From: CAZTVF01 sp964616985
GTDB taxonomy: Bacteria > Planctomycetota > Phycisphaerae > SM23-33
Reading direction: 5' to 3'
DNA length: 60,506 nt
Assembly: GCA_964616985.1 (NCBI GenBank)
Contig: CAZTVF010000016.1
Span: 1-60,506 of the forward strand
Part shown: in pieces, positions 60,205 through 60,506 of the stretch
Layout: each line of letters opens with the position of its first letter
How positions within the stretch are numbered: the first letter of the stretch is position 1
Program-made: the position numbers and the translations under genes
Notes under the pieces: generated by a model
The model's database searches: none
The model's input: only the letters and a program-made list of their open reading frames with translations
What the model was told of the DNA's origin: nothing

Positions 60205-60506
60205 GTGCAAGAAGCGATACAGAAGGCCGGCACGCTGATTGAAGCCTTGGGCTACATCCAGCGGTTCAACAACAAGATCATCGTCATCAAGTTCGGCGGC
60301 TCGGTGATGGACGACGAGCGCGCGATGGCCGACATCCTCACCGACGTGGTGTTCATGAACGCCGTCGGCATGCGCCCCGTGATCGTTCACGGCGGCGGCA
60401 AGGCCATCAACGAGGCGATGGAAAAACGCGGCATGAAGGTCGAGTTCGTCAAGGGCCGCCGCTACACCGACCAGCGCACGCTCACCGTCGTCGAGCACGT
60501 GCTGTG
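60205..60506 (+). CDS. argB: Acetylglutamate kinase, N-terminal part (runs off the window)
   Basis: About 100 residues are present. The amino-acid kinase core is clear: IVIKFGGSVMDD for the phosphate-binding lysine and glycines, and VIVHGGGKAINEAMEKRG, the ArgB acetylglutamate-binding glycine loop, followed by FVKGRRYTDQRTL. Start is GTG 60205 with GGAG 8 nt upstream. It catalyses the second step of arginine synthesis. The gene is cut by the window end and is not damaged as far as visible. Confidence 0.95.
   Translation, partial: MQEAIQKAGTLIEALGYIQRFNNKIIVIKFGGSVMDDERAMADILTDVVFMNAVGMRPVIVHGGGKAINEAMEKRGMKVEFVKGRRYTDQRTLTVVEHVL

Noticed and set aside
1..60506. CRISPR array, prophage or insertion sequence
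   Set aside because: The repeats seen are isolated palindromes, not regularly spaced direct repeats; no transposase, integrase or phage structural gene was found.

Overview
The window is GC-rich, densely coded bacterial chromosome. It most likely comes from a Planctomycetota genome of the Phycisphaerae type, probably a metagenome-assembled scaffold because two 10-N spacers are present. That placement is inference. It rests on many unrelated glycosidases with short carbohydrate-active operons, DUF6785-like membrane proteins, single H-X9-DG-like prepilin proteins, uroporphyrinogen-decarboxylase-like (UroD) paralogs, an AraR-type GntR/LacI regulator and an MqnA-like protein. There is no rRNA, tRNA, CRISPR array, prophage or recognisable insertion sequence.

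Layout. (1) 86-13835, minus strand: a six-gene carbohydrate locus (GH42-like enzyme, GH71-like/SUMF1-like fusion, second GH71-like lipoprotein, DUF5696-like glycosidase, OPT-like membrane protein, SGNH esterase), read away from a divergent GntR/LacI regulator at 13970. (2) 15.3-23.2 kb: a sigma-70 factor, a GT-C glycosyltransferase, an MlaE permease with an Mpo1-like protein, a GH78 rhamnosidase and an atypical superoxide dismutase. (3) 23.2-25.3 kb: two tandem prepilin-like genes sharing a 254-bp identical tract. (4) 25.6-37.2 kb: FAH-family enzyme, giant AsmA-like protein, CorA-like channel, alpha/beta hydrolase, two UroD-family proteins and a DinD homolog. (5) 37.3-46.1 kb: GH2 beta-mannosidase, metallophosphatase, a cysteine-rich MqnA-like protein, a small PQ-loop-like protein, a Tat-exported superoxide dismutase, a NifU-like protein, a second GT-C protein and a glutamine amidotransferase. 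(6) 46.2-50.1 kb, the most unusual part: a tandem winged-helix protein, a duplicated two-hairpin RNA-like element with invariant purine-rich loops, an ECF sigma factor, a ZAS/HTH fusion and a GspF-GspF-GspE fusion ATPase. (7) 50.1-60.5 kb: aldo/keto reductase, small metallopeptidase, KimA-like transporter, GH52 beta-xylosidase, RecJ, PssA/Psd and the start of ArgB.

How the parts fit. The glycosidases (GH2, GH42-like, GH52, GH71-like, GH78, SGNH) suggest a generalist degrader of hemicellulose or exopolysaccharide. Exported enzymes have signal peptides; the GH2, GH52, GH78 and DUF5696-like enzymes lack them and probably act on imported oligosaccharides. The 3' ends of genes, especially between convergent genes, carry several families of long palindromic repeats. 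Many putative promoters place a TATAAT-like -10 box very close to the start codon, giving short leaders. Both N gaps lie inside genes, and the flanking bases overlap in frame, so both genes are probably intact.
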